A DNA stretch of 64,000 nucleotides from an uncultured Rubrobacteraceae bacterium (GTDB lineage: Bacteria > Actinomycetota > Rubrobacteria > Rubrobacterales > Rubrobacteraceae): positions 26,503-90,502 of the forward strand of contig CADCVE010000054.1 in the NCBI GenBank assembly GCA_902806065.1, written 5' to 3'. The first letter of the stretch is position 1; every line of letters begins with the position of its first letter. The notes under the pieces are model-generated. The model was given only the letters and a program-made list of their open reading frames with translations, made no database searches and was not told where the DNA came from. The translations under genes and the position numbers were made by a program. Shown piece after piece: positions 28,330-37,344 of this stretch.

Positions 28330-29637
28330 TCAAGGGGAACGGTAATGCGCGTACCTGCGAGCTTGAGGTTTTGGTAGCGTGACTTCTAGCTCAAGACCCT
28401 CATTCGTGTCCTCGCGAGTATGTATCTCCGCCCGTCCGTAGAGGCCGTTTATTGCGCCGTACTCGGCGTGCGGAATGAGTAGACGCATACGCACACGGCT
28501 GCTGGCCAGAGCCTCGTTTATCGCGTCGAGTAAGGGAGTAGCATCCTGCCTGGCGCTTATCAAAACGGCCTTGGGGTACGCATCCAAAAGCTGCCGGCGG
28601 CGCTCCGCGGAGAGCATATCTGCCTTATTGAGGCACAATACGGACTCCTTCACGATATCGGAATTACCATGATCCGCTCCTGATAAAGCGTCTGCCAGTG
28701 TGTCTTCGACGGTGAGAATCTCCTCCCCAAGCTTCTCACTTGCGGCATCAGCGCACAGGATGATCACGCTGGCGTCTCTCGCGGCTTCAAGGGTGCTGGC
28801 GAAAGAATAAACAAGCTGGGTGGGCAGCTTCCTTATAAATCCAACTGTATCGGTCAATACGAAGTCGGGACGTGCGACAGCGCCGACGCGGTCTCTCCCT
28901 TGAGCATCGTCCGCTGGTACGGTGTTGTTTACGATCCTGCTCGTGGTCTCCAGGGTTTCGAATAGTCTGTCGGCGGTGGAGCGTCGCTCGCCGCTCAGGG
29001 CATTTAGGATCGTGGTCTTACCCGCGTTGGTGTACCCGACTAGAGCGACGCTCGGTGGACCTTCTTTTTTCAGGCGAGCACCCTGGGTCTTTCTTGCGGA
29101 CCTCTCCTCCGCGAGGCGCTTGCGGATTCTCTCCATCCGCTGCCGTATGACGCGCCGGTCGTACTCCAGTTGCTGCTCGCCCGGCCCCCTGGTGACAACG
29201 CCACCGCCACCGAGCCGGCTCAGGGCCTTGTAGCCTCCCCTTACCCTGGGTAACCGGTAGCTCAACTCCGCGAGCTCGACCTCGAGGCGGCTGGCGGCAT
29301 CCCTGGCATGAGCCTCGAAGATGCGAATGATCAGAAGCGTCCGGTCCACGACCTGTACTCCTGCCGCCTTCTCCAACACTCTTGCCTGTGAAGGCGCGAG
29401 CTCATCGTCGGTCACGACGACTCCAGCTCCAACACTTCCTACGAGTTCCCCTAGCTCCTCGCGCTTACCACGCCCCAGATATCCGACACCATCACGCCTA
29501 CCCTGCTCTAAAAGCCCAACAACCTCAAGCCCTAGCGTCTCGGAAAGCCGGCCAAGCTCCGCTACCTGCCGATCCTCCCCCGCGCTCACTAATACCGCCC
29601 GACTCTCTAACTCCTGCTCGTTCACGCCCTTATTCAT
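28330..29637 (-). CDS. hflX: GTPase HflX
   Basis: RVRGGYKALSRLGGGGVVTRGPGEQQLEYDRR; VALVGYTNAGKTTILNALSG. Confidence 0.95.
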   Translation of the reverse strand: MNKGVNEQELESRAVLVSAGEDRQVAELGRLSETLGLEVVGLLEQGRRDGVGYLGRGKREELGELVGSVGAGVVVTDDELAPSQARVLEKAAGVQVVDRTLLIIRIFEAHARDAASRLEVELAELSYRLPRVRGGYKALSRLGGGGVVTRGPGEQQLEYDRRVIRQRMERIRKRLAEERSARKTQGARLKKEGPPSVALVGYTNAGKTTILNALSGERRSTADRLFETLETTSRIVNNTVPADDAQGRDRVGAVARPDFVLTDTVGFIRKLPTQLVYSFASTLEAARDASVIILCADAASEKLGEEILTVEDTLADALSGADHGNSDIVKESVLCLNKADMLSAERRRQLLDAYPKAVLISARQDATPLLDAINEALASSRVRMRLLIPHAEYGAINGLYGRAEIHTREDTNEGLELEVTLPKPQARRYAHYRSP

Positions 29638-30488
29638 CCTTCTAGTATATCATGCACTATATGCTTAATATGCGGAGCGCTCGCTTCTTTCGGGGTATCC
29701 AGGACGATGTGTGGGGTTGTATCGGGTAGGTTGCGGATGAGTTTGTCGAACCAGCGTATCTGCCTGCGGGCGAGTCTGCGGGTGCGGATGGCTATCTGCT
29801 CTTCGGCCTGGTTGGAGTGAAGTTCTCCGGAGGCGACGAGGAGCATCTCCTTTATGCCTATTGCCGTGCGTGCGGAGGGGTTTGGCAAGGTACCGGATCC
29901 TATAAGACGCTTCGCTTCCCACAGTCCGTCGCGTGAGATCCTGGATGAGCGGACAGCTATGTTTCTGTCTAATTCCGATCTCTCCGGGCGCAGGTACAAG
30001 AAGGTAGCATCGCATGTCATCTGGCTTTTGCGGGTGCCCCAGATCGAACCGCGCTCCGGGGCACCGGTGAGATCTAGCTCAAGTCTCCTGGCTTCTCGCC
30101 TTGGGTTCGTGGCGTTAACCGCGAGGTTTGCGGCATTTGCCCGGACTTCGGCAGGAGCCTTGGGAGCTAGTGGTATATCCAGCAACATAGCATTCAGGTA
30201 CATGCCGGTGCCAGCATCTAGCACGAATGGAAGATCGGCAGACAGAGAAGATATTATCGACTCAGAGTGGTCCTTATGGTGGGCTACGGTCCATTCATCA
30301 GCCACGGAGACTATTCCTACCATCTCGGCCGCACGCGTGCGCCCCTGGTTGGTTAGCAGTGGGACCTCCCGGTATACCTGCATGGAATCCACTACTAAGG
30401 TTGTCGCCCATTCCCCGAACTTCTCGGAGATAGTCTCCGCTAACACATCCGCGAGGGCACTCTTGCCAGCGGCTGTCGGGCCGCACAC
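29634..30488 (-). CDS. miaA: tRNA dimethylallyltransferase
   Basis: CGPTAAGKSALADVLAE; VVDSMQVYREVPLLTNQ; follows miaB. Confidence 0.9.
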   Translation of the reverse strand: MCGPTAAGKSALADVLAETISEKFGEWATTLVVDSMQVYREVPLLTNQGRTRAAEMVGIVSVADEWTVAHHKDHSESIISSLSADLPFVLDAGTGMYLNAMLLDIPLAPKAPAEVRANAANLAVNATNPRREARRLELDLTGAPERGSIWGTRKSQMTCDATFLYLRPERSELDRNIAVRSSRISRDGLWEAKRLIGSGTLPNPSARTAIGIKEMLLVASGELHSNQAEEQIAIRTRRLARRQIRWFDKLIRNLPDTTPHIVLDTPKEASAPHIKHIVHDILEG

Positions 30489-30523
30489 GACGACGGCCTT
30501 ACGGTTTCTCTCGCCAGGTTTCG

Positions 30524-31975
30524 TCAGCGCGGTCTCTCCCTGGGTGCTCTATCCCCAGAGTTAGCTTCTGCTGGGTCCGCGTATAGAACGTGCGGACCCG
30601 CGGAGCCTATCCTCGCGGTGACGTATGTTCCGGGTGGGGCATTGGTCTGAACGTGTACGGCATGGCCGCTCCAGGTCTCGCCGATGGCGTTACCCTCCTC
30701 AGGGTTACGTCCATATCGAATGTAGATTTCCTCGGTCGAGCCGATCTTCTTCTGGTTATTCTCGAAGGCGTTTTGCTCCACGGCTCGCAGTACTTCCACG
30801 AACCTTCTCTGGACGACCCTCTCCGGCGGCGTCCCCGGTAGTTCGGCCGCCTCTGTACCGCGACGAGGGGAGAACTTGAAGATGTAGGCGGAATCGAAAC
30901 GGCAGTCCTCGACCAGCCTCAAGGTTTCTTCGTGGTCGTGCTCGGTCTCTCCAGGGTGCCCTACTATAATATCGGTGCTTAGAGTTCCATCCGGGACGGC
31001 CTTGCGGAAGACCTCTATCTTCCGGCGGTACCTCTCGGATTTATACCCCCGGTGCATGATCTTCAGCATCCGATCCGAGCCCGACTGCACTGGTAGGTGC
31101 AACTTCTTCACCAGCGTCTTCTTCTCCCCGATCAACCTGAGCGTCCTGTCTTCCATGTTGGACGGGTGACTGGTCGTGAACCATACTCGCGGCGCCTCCT
31201 CCGCTATCCTCTCCAAGAGATCACAGAACCTCTTGCCACTCTCACGCCAGGCATCCACCGTCTGGCCTAACAAAGTCACGTATCGCGTCCCCGTAGAAAC
31301 CAGCCCATGAACCTCGTCTACTATGTTCTCCATCGGCCGGCATGACATCCTGCCCCGAACGGACGGCACTACACAATAGCTGCATTTGTAGTTGCAACCA
31401 GTCATTATGGTAACGAACGCCGAGTGCTCGCCCTCTGTTCCTGGTAGCTCCGGTGTATGTGTTTCTTCCATACCTGGCAGACCCACGAATTCAGCCAGCT
31501 CGTAAGTATTATGAGTACCCAATACGAGGTCTATCCCAAATTGTCGTTGTAGATCTCTTGACTCACCGGAAGCGCCGATGCAGCCGGTCAGGGCGAACTT
31601 CTTGACGCGGCCTTCTCTCTTGAGACGACTGAGTTCACCGAGGTGGCCGCGTACGCGGTCCACAGCATTCTCCCGGACGTAGCAGGTATTGAGGACTACA
31701 ATGTCAGCGTCTTCGTAGCGGTTCACCTCGGCGTATCCAGCGTCCAGAATCATGCGACGCATCCGGTCAGAGTCGTGGACGTTCATCTGGCAACCAAAGG
31801 TTCGTATGCAAGCCGTCTTTGACGCGCCCTGCCCGCTACGCGTCCACGAGTTCTCGGGGTCTTCTGGGGCGCCAAAAGAGGGTTTGCTGGAGAGCGGGAT
31901 CGGGGTTATGCTCTTTGCTGTTTGGTTTGCGTACTGAACGTGATCAGTGCTACTCATATTCTTCCTCCGGTTCAT
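30524..31975 (-). CDS. miaB: tRNA-2-methylthio-N6-dimethylallyladenosine synthase
   Basis: TFGCQMNVHDSDRM; MTGCNYKCSYCVVPSVRG radical SAM; C-terminal TRAM. Confidence 0.95.
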   Translation of the reverse strand: MNRRKNMSSTDHVQYANQTAKSITPIPLSSKPSFGAPEDPENSWTRSGQGASKTACIRTFGCQMNVHDSDRMRRMILDAGYAEVNRYEDADIVVLNTCYVRENAVDRVRGHLGELSRLKREGRVKKFALTGCIGASGESRDLQRQFGIDLVLGTHNTYELAEFVGLPGMEETHTPELPGTEGEHSAFVTIMTGCNYKCSYCVVPSVRGRMSCRPMENIVDEVHGLVSTGTRYVTLLGQTVDAWRESGKRFCDLLERIAEEAPRVWFTTSHPSNMEDRTLRLIGEKKTLVKKLHLPVQSGSDRMLKIMHRGYKSERYRRKIEVFRKAVPDGTLSTDIIVGHPGETEHDHEETLRLVEDCRFDSAYIFKFSPRRGTEAAELPGTPPERVVQRRFVEVLRAVEQNAFENNQKKIGSTEEIYIRYGRNPEEGNAIGETWSGHAVHVQTNAPPGTYVTARIGSAGPHVLYADPAEANSGDRAPRERPR

Positions 31976-32918
31976 AAACGCGGCCTCTTATGATTACCTC
32001 TCCGGGGCGCGCATCGAAGTCTAACCCCGCGAGCTCCAGGTAACTCGCCGCCGCCGCCCTCCGCAGGACGCCGCGGATCTCCGCAAGGTCGTCGTTGCCA
32101 ATGGAGAGTATAGGCCCTCCAGGACTCTCCGACCTCGCCTCACGAGAGCCCACACGGCTACCGCCTCTCACAGCGCTCCCCGAACTCGAGGATATATCCT
32201 TCGCGGCCGTAACCTCCCCCGCGACAACCCTCTGAACTGTCCTCAGTGATACCTCTAAACCTAAAGCCAAAGCCGCCTCCCTTATCCCCTGCGCTTGCGA
32301 GTGGTCCCCTTGTGTGTCCCTGACAAGTCCTTGTATTATGTGGTTTTGTAGCAGGCGGGCGAGGATGCTAGCGGGCGAGGCTTGGTAGATGCGGGGCTGG
32401 AGGATGGAGGGGATGGAGGGGCTAGCAGCGAATCTGGTTATGGTAGCGAGGAGGTTGGTTTTGGAGGGGCGGGAGCCCGCCTGGAGGGTCTTCTCGGGGA
32501 GGGTGTGAGTATCGAAGACTAGTTTTATAGCGGTTGGTGAAGTCGTGGAGAGGACTTCGGCGTAGAGTGCGGCGTTCTTTACATGGTAGAGGGAGAGGCC
32601 CGCGCCATGCGGGAGGTCTTCTTCGGTTCCGGGGAGTATGGGATCGAGGTGGCGGGTGGTTACGCCAGGCTCGAAGATAAGGTGTCTGTGAGTTTCGGGG
32701 ATGCCCTGTCCGTCATCCAAAACTACAAGGGTACGATATCGGCGAGCGCGGAGCGAGGAGGCGACGTAGATGTTACGGGCGCCGGCATCGCGAGAGTTAC
32801 GGAGAAGCTCGTGGAGGGCGTCCTCGACGTAGAGGATACGCCCCGGACTGCGGCGGGCGCCTTCGGCTCCAAGTAGCCGGGCGAAGCCGTTCCCGAGATC
32901 CCTGTATGGTCCTTGCAC
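31950..32918 (-). CDS. Stand-alone GHKL (Bergerat) ATPase with HTH-like C-terminal region
   Basis: HELLRNSRDAGA (N box), VLDDGQGI (G1), PHGAGLSLYHVKNAA (G2); no TM or DHp domain; GIREAALALGLEVSLRTVQRVVAGEV HTH-like. Confidence 0.75.
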   Translation of the reverse strand: MQGPYRDLGNGFARLLGAEGARRSPGRILYVEDALHELLRNSRDAGARNIYVASSLRARRYRTLVVLDDGQGIPETHRHLIFEPGVTTRHLDPILPGTEEDLPHGAGLSLYHVKNAALYAEVLSTTSPTAIKLVFDTHTLPEKTLQAGSRPSKTNLLATITRFAASPSIPSILQPRIYQASPASILARLLQNHIIQGLVRDTQGDHSQAQGIREAALALGLEVSLRTVQRVVAGEVTAAKDISSSSGSAVRGGSRVGSREARSESPGGPILSIGNDDLAEIRGVLRRAAAASYLELAGLDFDARPGEVIIRGRVYEPEEEYE

Positions 32919-32941
32919 GGGCTTTCTGACCTCTGTACTTT

Positions 32942-34501
32942 TTAGCGGGCGACCTCGGTAACGCGGCTCTCGCGGATGACGGTGACCCGGATCTGGCCGG
33001 GGTATTCGAGATCGCTCTCGATCTGTTTGGAGATGTCGAAGGCGAGCTTGGCGGCGATGCGGTCGTCCACCTCACTCGGTTGGACCATTACCCGGATCTC
33101 ACGTCCAGCCTGGATGGCGTAAGCTTTGTCTACACCGCGGTGGCCTAGAGCGATGTCCTCCAACGAGCGCAACCTTTCGATGTAGGTTTCCGTGGTCTCG
33201 CGCCTCGCGCCTGGACGGGCAGCCGAGACGGCGTCGGCGGTGGCTACCAGCACATCCTCGACGGTCTGCATCTCGATCTCGTGGTGGTGGGCGGAGACGG
33301 CACGCACGACATCGTCGACCTCGCCGGCTTTCTTGGCCAACCTTCCACCGATAAGGGCGTGGGTGCCTTCCACTTCGTGATCCACGGCCTTTCCAATATC
33401 GTGCAGGAGAGCGCCGCGGCGAGCAATCTTCACGTTTGCACCTAGCTCGGCAGCCATCATTCCACAGAGGTTCGCGACCTCTATAGAGTGGGCGAGGACA
33501 TTCTGGCCGTAAGAAGTGCGGTACTTCAGGGCACCGAGCAAACGGAGCAAATCGCCGTGCATGCCGCCGGAGATCTTGGCGTCGTAAAGCGCCTGGCGTC
33601 CGGCGTTTTTTATCTCTTTTTCGACGTCTTTTCGGGCTTTTGCAACGACCTGCTCTATGCGGCCCGGATGGATGCGTCCGTCCTTCACCAACTGCTGCAT
33701 CGCGATCCGGCCGATCTCCCGCCGCACCGGATCGAAACTAGAAACAACCACCGTCTCCGGCGTATCGTCGATGATCACATCAACCCCCGTCGCCGCCTCG
33801 AACGCCCGGATGTTCCTACCCTCGCGCCCGATCACACGCCCCTTCATGTCATCAGACGTGAGCGTGACAGCCTTGACCGTGGACTCAGCGGTTATATCCG
33901 AAGCAAGCCGCTCCATTGTAGCGGCCGTGATGCGCCGTGCCTCCGCGTCAGCCCTCTCATCCGCCTCTAGCGTCCTGTCGCGAACCATGCGCCCGAGCCT
34001 GTCCTCTAGCTCCACTTCAAGGTTATCGAAGAGCCTGCGCTCGGCCTCGGCTCTCGTTAACCCTGCAACCTCTTCCAGAGCTTTAACCTGGTCAAGTTCG
34101 CGTGTTTCGAGTTCGGTGGTGCGTTTCCGCAGCTCCTCTTCCCTGCGAGCGAGGTCACGACGTTCGCGGTCGATCTCGGAGTCTCGTCTGTCGAGAGCGG
34201 CGTCACGGTTATCGAGCCTCTCCTCGACACGGCCCAACTCGGCGCGCCGCGCCCGGATCTCCGTCTCGGCCTCGGCCTTGAGCGCGAGAGCAGCCTCCTT
34301 GGCTGAGAGTTCGGCCTCGCGACGGGCATTCTCCGCTGAGCGCTGAGCCTCTTCGACAATGGAGCGGGCATCGGATCTAGCCTCGGCCTGGCGAGCCACC
34401 ATCCTTGATTTGCTAAACAAGTAGCCTGCGATGAGGCCAACCGCGAGGCTAGCGACAAGCCCCAGGACCAGCAATAAAACGTTCACTAAACTTTCCTCCA
34501 A
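32942..34501 (-). CDS. rny: Ribonuclease Y
   Basis: N-terminal TM, coiled coil, KH (GRVIGREGRNIRAFEAATGVDVIIDDTPE), HD (LLHDIGKAVDHEVEG). Confidence 0.96.
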   Translation of the reverse strand: MEESLVNVLLLVLGLVASLAVGLIAGYLFSKSRMVARQAEARSDARSIVEEAQRSAENARREAELSAKEAALALKAEAETEIRARRAELGRVEERLDNRDAALDRRDSEIDRERRDLARREEELRKRTTELETRELDQVKALEEVAGLTRAEAERRLFDNLEVELEDRLGRMVRDRTLEADERADAEARRITAATMERLASDITAESTVKAVTLTSDDMKGRVIGREGRNIRAFEAATGVDVIIDDTPETVVVSSFDPVRREIGRIAMQQLVKDGRIHPGRIEQVVAKARKDVEKEIKNAGRQALYDAKISGGMHGDLLRLLGALKYRTSYGQNVLAHSIEVANLCGMMAAELGANVKIARRGALLHDIGKAVDHEVEGTHALIGGRLAKKAGEVDDVVRAVSAHHHEIEMQTVEDVLVATADAVSAARPGARRETTETYIERLRSLEDIALGHRGVDKAYAIQAGREIRVMVQPSEVDDRIAAKLAFDISKQIESDLEYPGQIRVTVIRESRVTEVAR

Positions 34502-34509
34502 AACGTCGC

Positions 34510-34551
34510 CCGCCGCGGCGACCGGGTCGTAGGACCCCGTCGCCGCGGCGG
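34510..34551 (-). terminator. Strong GC hairpin between recX and rny
   Basis: About 19-bp stem with one mismatch (CCGCCGCGGCGACCGGGTC gtag GACCCCGTCGCCGCGGCGG), followed on - strand by ...GACGTTTTGG. Confidence 0.65.
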
Positions 34552-34574
34552 CGGTCGGTATACTCCGGTCGTTA

Positions 34575-35189
34575 CTAGTCGGCTTCCCCGCGGTAATCGC
34601 GGGCTACCTCCGCACAGATGTCAGCAGAATAGCCCCGCCGCATAAGGAAGCCATGGACCCGGCGCGCCTGCGCGCCAGACCCTCCACCGGTATTATAACG
34701 CCGCCGCGCGGCCTCGCGGGCCGCCTCGCTCTCGGAGCCCTCCGTAAATGCTTCCTCAATGATCTCCCGCGCGATCTCTTCATCCACCCCAGCCCGCCTG
34801 AGGTCCCCGTAGATCCTGCGCGGCCCATACTTTCTGGCCTCGGCGCGGACGAGCTCTCGCGCGAACCCTTCATCGTCGATATAGCCCATCTCTTCCAGAC
34901 GCTCGACCACGACGTCTACAGTACCCTCAGCATAGCCCACCCGGTGAAGCCTCTCATTAATCTCCCCGCGTGAACGAGCCCGGTACCCCAAGATGTTCAG
35001 GGCCTTGTTCATCGCCAGCGGCCTCTCCCCCGCGATCCTGACCTCCGCAAGCTCCTCCACAGAGAACGTGGCACCCTCACGCAAGCCGCGCTCGGTAGCA
35101 ACACCCGCGTCCAACTCCGCCCAAAACTCACCGTCGACCTGGACCCTGATCCTGCCACGCCGCTCATGAGCGCCGGTTATGATCGGCAC
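34575..35189 (-). CDS. recX: Regulatory protein RecX
   Basis: ALNILGYRARSRGEINERLHRVGYAEGTVDVVVERLEEMGYIDDEGFARELV; downstream of recA. Confidence 0.92.
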   Translation of the reverse strand: MPIITGAHERRGRIRVQVDGEFWAELDAGVATERGLREGATFSVEELAEVRIAGERPLAMNKALNILGYRARSRGEINERLHRVGYAEGTVDVVVERLEEMGYIDDEGFARELVRAEARKYGPRRIYGDLRRAGVDEEIAREIIEEAFTEGSESEAAREAARRRYNTGGGSGAQARRVHGFLMRRGYSADICAEVARDYRGEAD

Positions 35190-35229
35190 CCGGCCCCCTT
35201 GAATTCCCTACCACAAATAGCCGGAGTCC

Positions 35230-36312
35230 CTACGCCAGACGCCCAGAGGATGCCTCAGCGCCCTGGCGCTCAGTGCCCGAAGCCTCTTCCTGGCCGTCAA
35301 GGGGGGGTGCGGGACTGGTGAATCCTAGCTTCTCGTGGATGTCGGCGAGGATACGTGCGCGCACGTCGTCGTTCTCCTTCAGGAACTGCTTGGAGTTCTC
35401 CCGGCCCTGCCCGAGCCTCTCATCCCCGTAGGCGAACCAGGCACCCGACTTCTGCACCACGTTGTGGAGGATGCCCACGTCGAGCAGACTCCCCTCCTTG
35501 GAGATACCTTCGCCGTACATAATGTCGAACTCCACGACCTTGAACGGCGGCGCTACCTTGTTCTTGGCAATCTTGACCTTCGTCTGGTTGCCTACCGTAT
35601 CGTTGCCTACCTTGAGAGCCCCGATGCGCCTTATGTCCAGCCTGACGCTCGAATAAAACTTGAGCGCCCGTCCGCCCGGCGTCGTCTCGGGAGACCCGAA
35701 CATCACCCCAATCTTCTCCCTCAACTGGTTGATAAAGATGGCCGTCGTGTTGGAACGGCTCAACGACCCCGAGAGCTTCCTCAAAGCCTGGCTCATTAGT
35801 CGAGCCTGCAGCCCTACGTGCGAGTCTCCCATCTCACCCTCGATCTCAGCTCTAGGCACGAGGGCGGCGACGGAGTCGATCACGACGATGTCGAGAGCGC
35901 CGGAGCGGATGAGGGTATCGGCTATCTCGAGGGCCTGCTCACCATTGTCGGGCTGGGAAAAGTACAGGTTTTCGAGGTCCACGCCTATGGCTTCGGCGTA
36001 GGTGGGGTCGAGGGCATGTTCGGCGTCTATGAACGCGGCGAGACCACCCGTCTTTTGGGCCTCCGCGATGATGTGTAGGGCGAGAGTAGTCTTGCCGCTA
36101 GATTCAGGACCGTAAATCTCCACGATACGGCCCTTGGGGACGCCGCCGACACCAAGCGCCAGGTCCAGCGCCAGGGCGCCCGTGGAGATCGAAGCGACCT
36201 TACGCGGCGGTTCGTCGCCCATGCGCATGATCGCACCCTTACCAAACTGCTTCTCTATATGAGAGACGGCGGCGCCCATAGCCTTCGTCTTGTCCATCTT
36301 CTCGTCCTCCAA
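35230..36312 (-). CDS. recA: Recombinase RecA
   Basis: [56 protein letters not shown]; no intein. Confidence 0.98.
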   Translation of the reverse strand: MEDEKMDKTKAMGAAVSHIEKQFGKGAIMRMGDEPPRKVASISTGALALDLALGVGGVPKGRIVEIYGPESSGKTTLALHIIAEAQKTGGLAAFIDAEHALDPTYAEAIGVDLENLYFSQPDNGEQALEIADTLIRSGALDIVVIDSVAALVPRAEIEGEMGDSHVGLQARLMSQALRKLSGSLSRSNTTAIFINQLREKIGVMFGSPETTPGGRALKFYSSVRLDIRRIGALKVGNDTVGNQTKVKIAKNKVAPPFKVVEFDIMYGEGISKEGSLLDVGILHNVVQKSGAWFAYGDERLGQGRENSKQFLKENDDVRARILADIHEKLGFTSPAPPLDGQEEASGTERQGAEASSGRLA

Positions 36313-36351
36313 AAAGGTTGCTTAGCACTGATTCTTGCTTGGAACAACCAG

Positions 36352-36380
36352 ATTATACTGCAGGCCGCGACGCCTCCCAA
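36352..36380 (-). promoter_or_regulatory. recA promoter TTGGGA-N17-TATAAT
   Basis: - strand TTGGGA (36380-36375), 17-nt spacer, TATAAT (36357-36352), about 40 nt before recA start. Confidence 0.65.
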
Positions 36381-36403
36381 TACTAATCAGGAAGCGACGT
36401 ATA

Positions 36404-37318
36404 TCAACCTGCGGGCTGCACCGGGAAGTCGCGGGTGACGGGTTGGCCGGGGTTTCCGGCGCGGCCAAGGTTCCGCCCGTCCGCCTCGACCTCGATAATA
36501 CCGCCGTTTCTGGCGGAGACGGTAAGCACCCGCCGCGCCTCAAAGGTCTGCGAGAAACCTGTTTGCGCGACGCCATCGTAAACGACCACCCCATCTACAG
36601 AAAGCGTCATTCCTGTGGAGCCGCCGCTTACACTCACCGTCATGGGTACCGTCTCGGTAGCGGCAGCTTGTTCGTCGGAGCCGTCTTCGTCGTCCGCGGG
36701 GCTGGAGCTACCGGTGTCGTTGACCCCCGTGCCGTTCGTGGTCTCCGTAGCGGGCTCTTCGCCTTGCGAGGGGGTCGGATCTGGGGGCTCTTCTTGCTCG
36801 GCTACAGGTCCTTGGACGGCGTCGTCACCGCCGCTGCCTACCGATCTGGAGCCGACATAATACAGGCTCCCAATCACACCCGCGAGTACGAGCGCGGCGA
36901 GTGCGAAGATGAGGACGGTGGCCCCGGAGATCCTTCGGCGCTCGACCCCACCTACGCCACCGGGAGTTATGAGGGGTGCGTCGGCTTCGCTTACCCGGGA
37001 GGAACTCTGGTAGTCGAACTGCCGCTCCCGGCGTGGCGCCCGGCGGTCTTTGAGCTCCCTGCTCAGACTTTCGCCGTCGAGGCCGAGGAAGTTCGCGTAG
37101 GTCTTGAGAAACCCGCGAGCATAGATCGGGTCGGGGAGCACGGTCGGATCCTCGCGCTCCAGCCCCTCGAGGTAGCGAGTCCGTATCTTGGTCGCATGCT
37201 CGACCTCTTTGAGAGAGAGACCTTTTTCGAGGCGTTTTCTCTCCAGGATCTGGCCTATCTGCCCCGCGAACTGCCCGTTGTCCTGGTCCCCTACGCTCAT
37301 GTTCGGAGAGTACCACAA
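36404..37318 (-). CDS. RodZ-like HTH/DUF4115 membrane protein
   Basis: GQILERKRLEKGLSLKEVEHATKIRTRYLEGLEREDPTVLPDPIYARGFLKTYANFLGLD; TM; C-terminal DUF4115-like beta domain. Confidence 0.88.
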   Translation of the reverse strand: MWYSPNMSVGDQDNGQFAGQIGQILERKRLEKGLSLKEVEHATKIRTRYLEGLEREDPTVLPDPIYARGFLKTYANFLGLDGESLSRELKDRRAPRRERQFDYQSSSRVSEADAPLITPGGVGGVERRRISGATVLIFALAALVLAGVIGSLYYVGSRSVGSGGDDAVQGPVAEQEEPPDPTPSQGEEPATETTNGTGVNDTGSSSPADDEDGSDEQAAATETVPMTVSVSGGSTGMTLSVDGVVVYDGVAQTGFSQTFEARRVLTVSARNGGIIEVEADGRNLGRAGNPGQPVTRDFPVQPAG

Positions 37319-37344
37319 AGAAAGGAGCCGCCGCGAGGCTCCCC

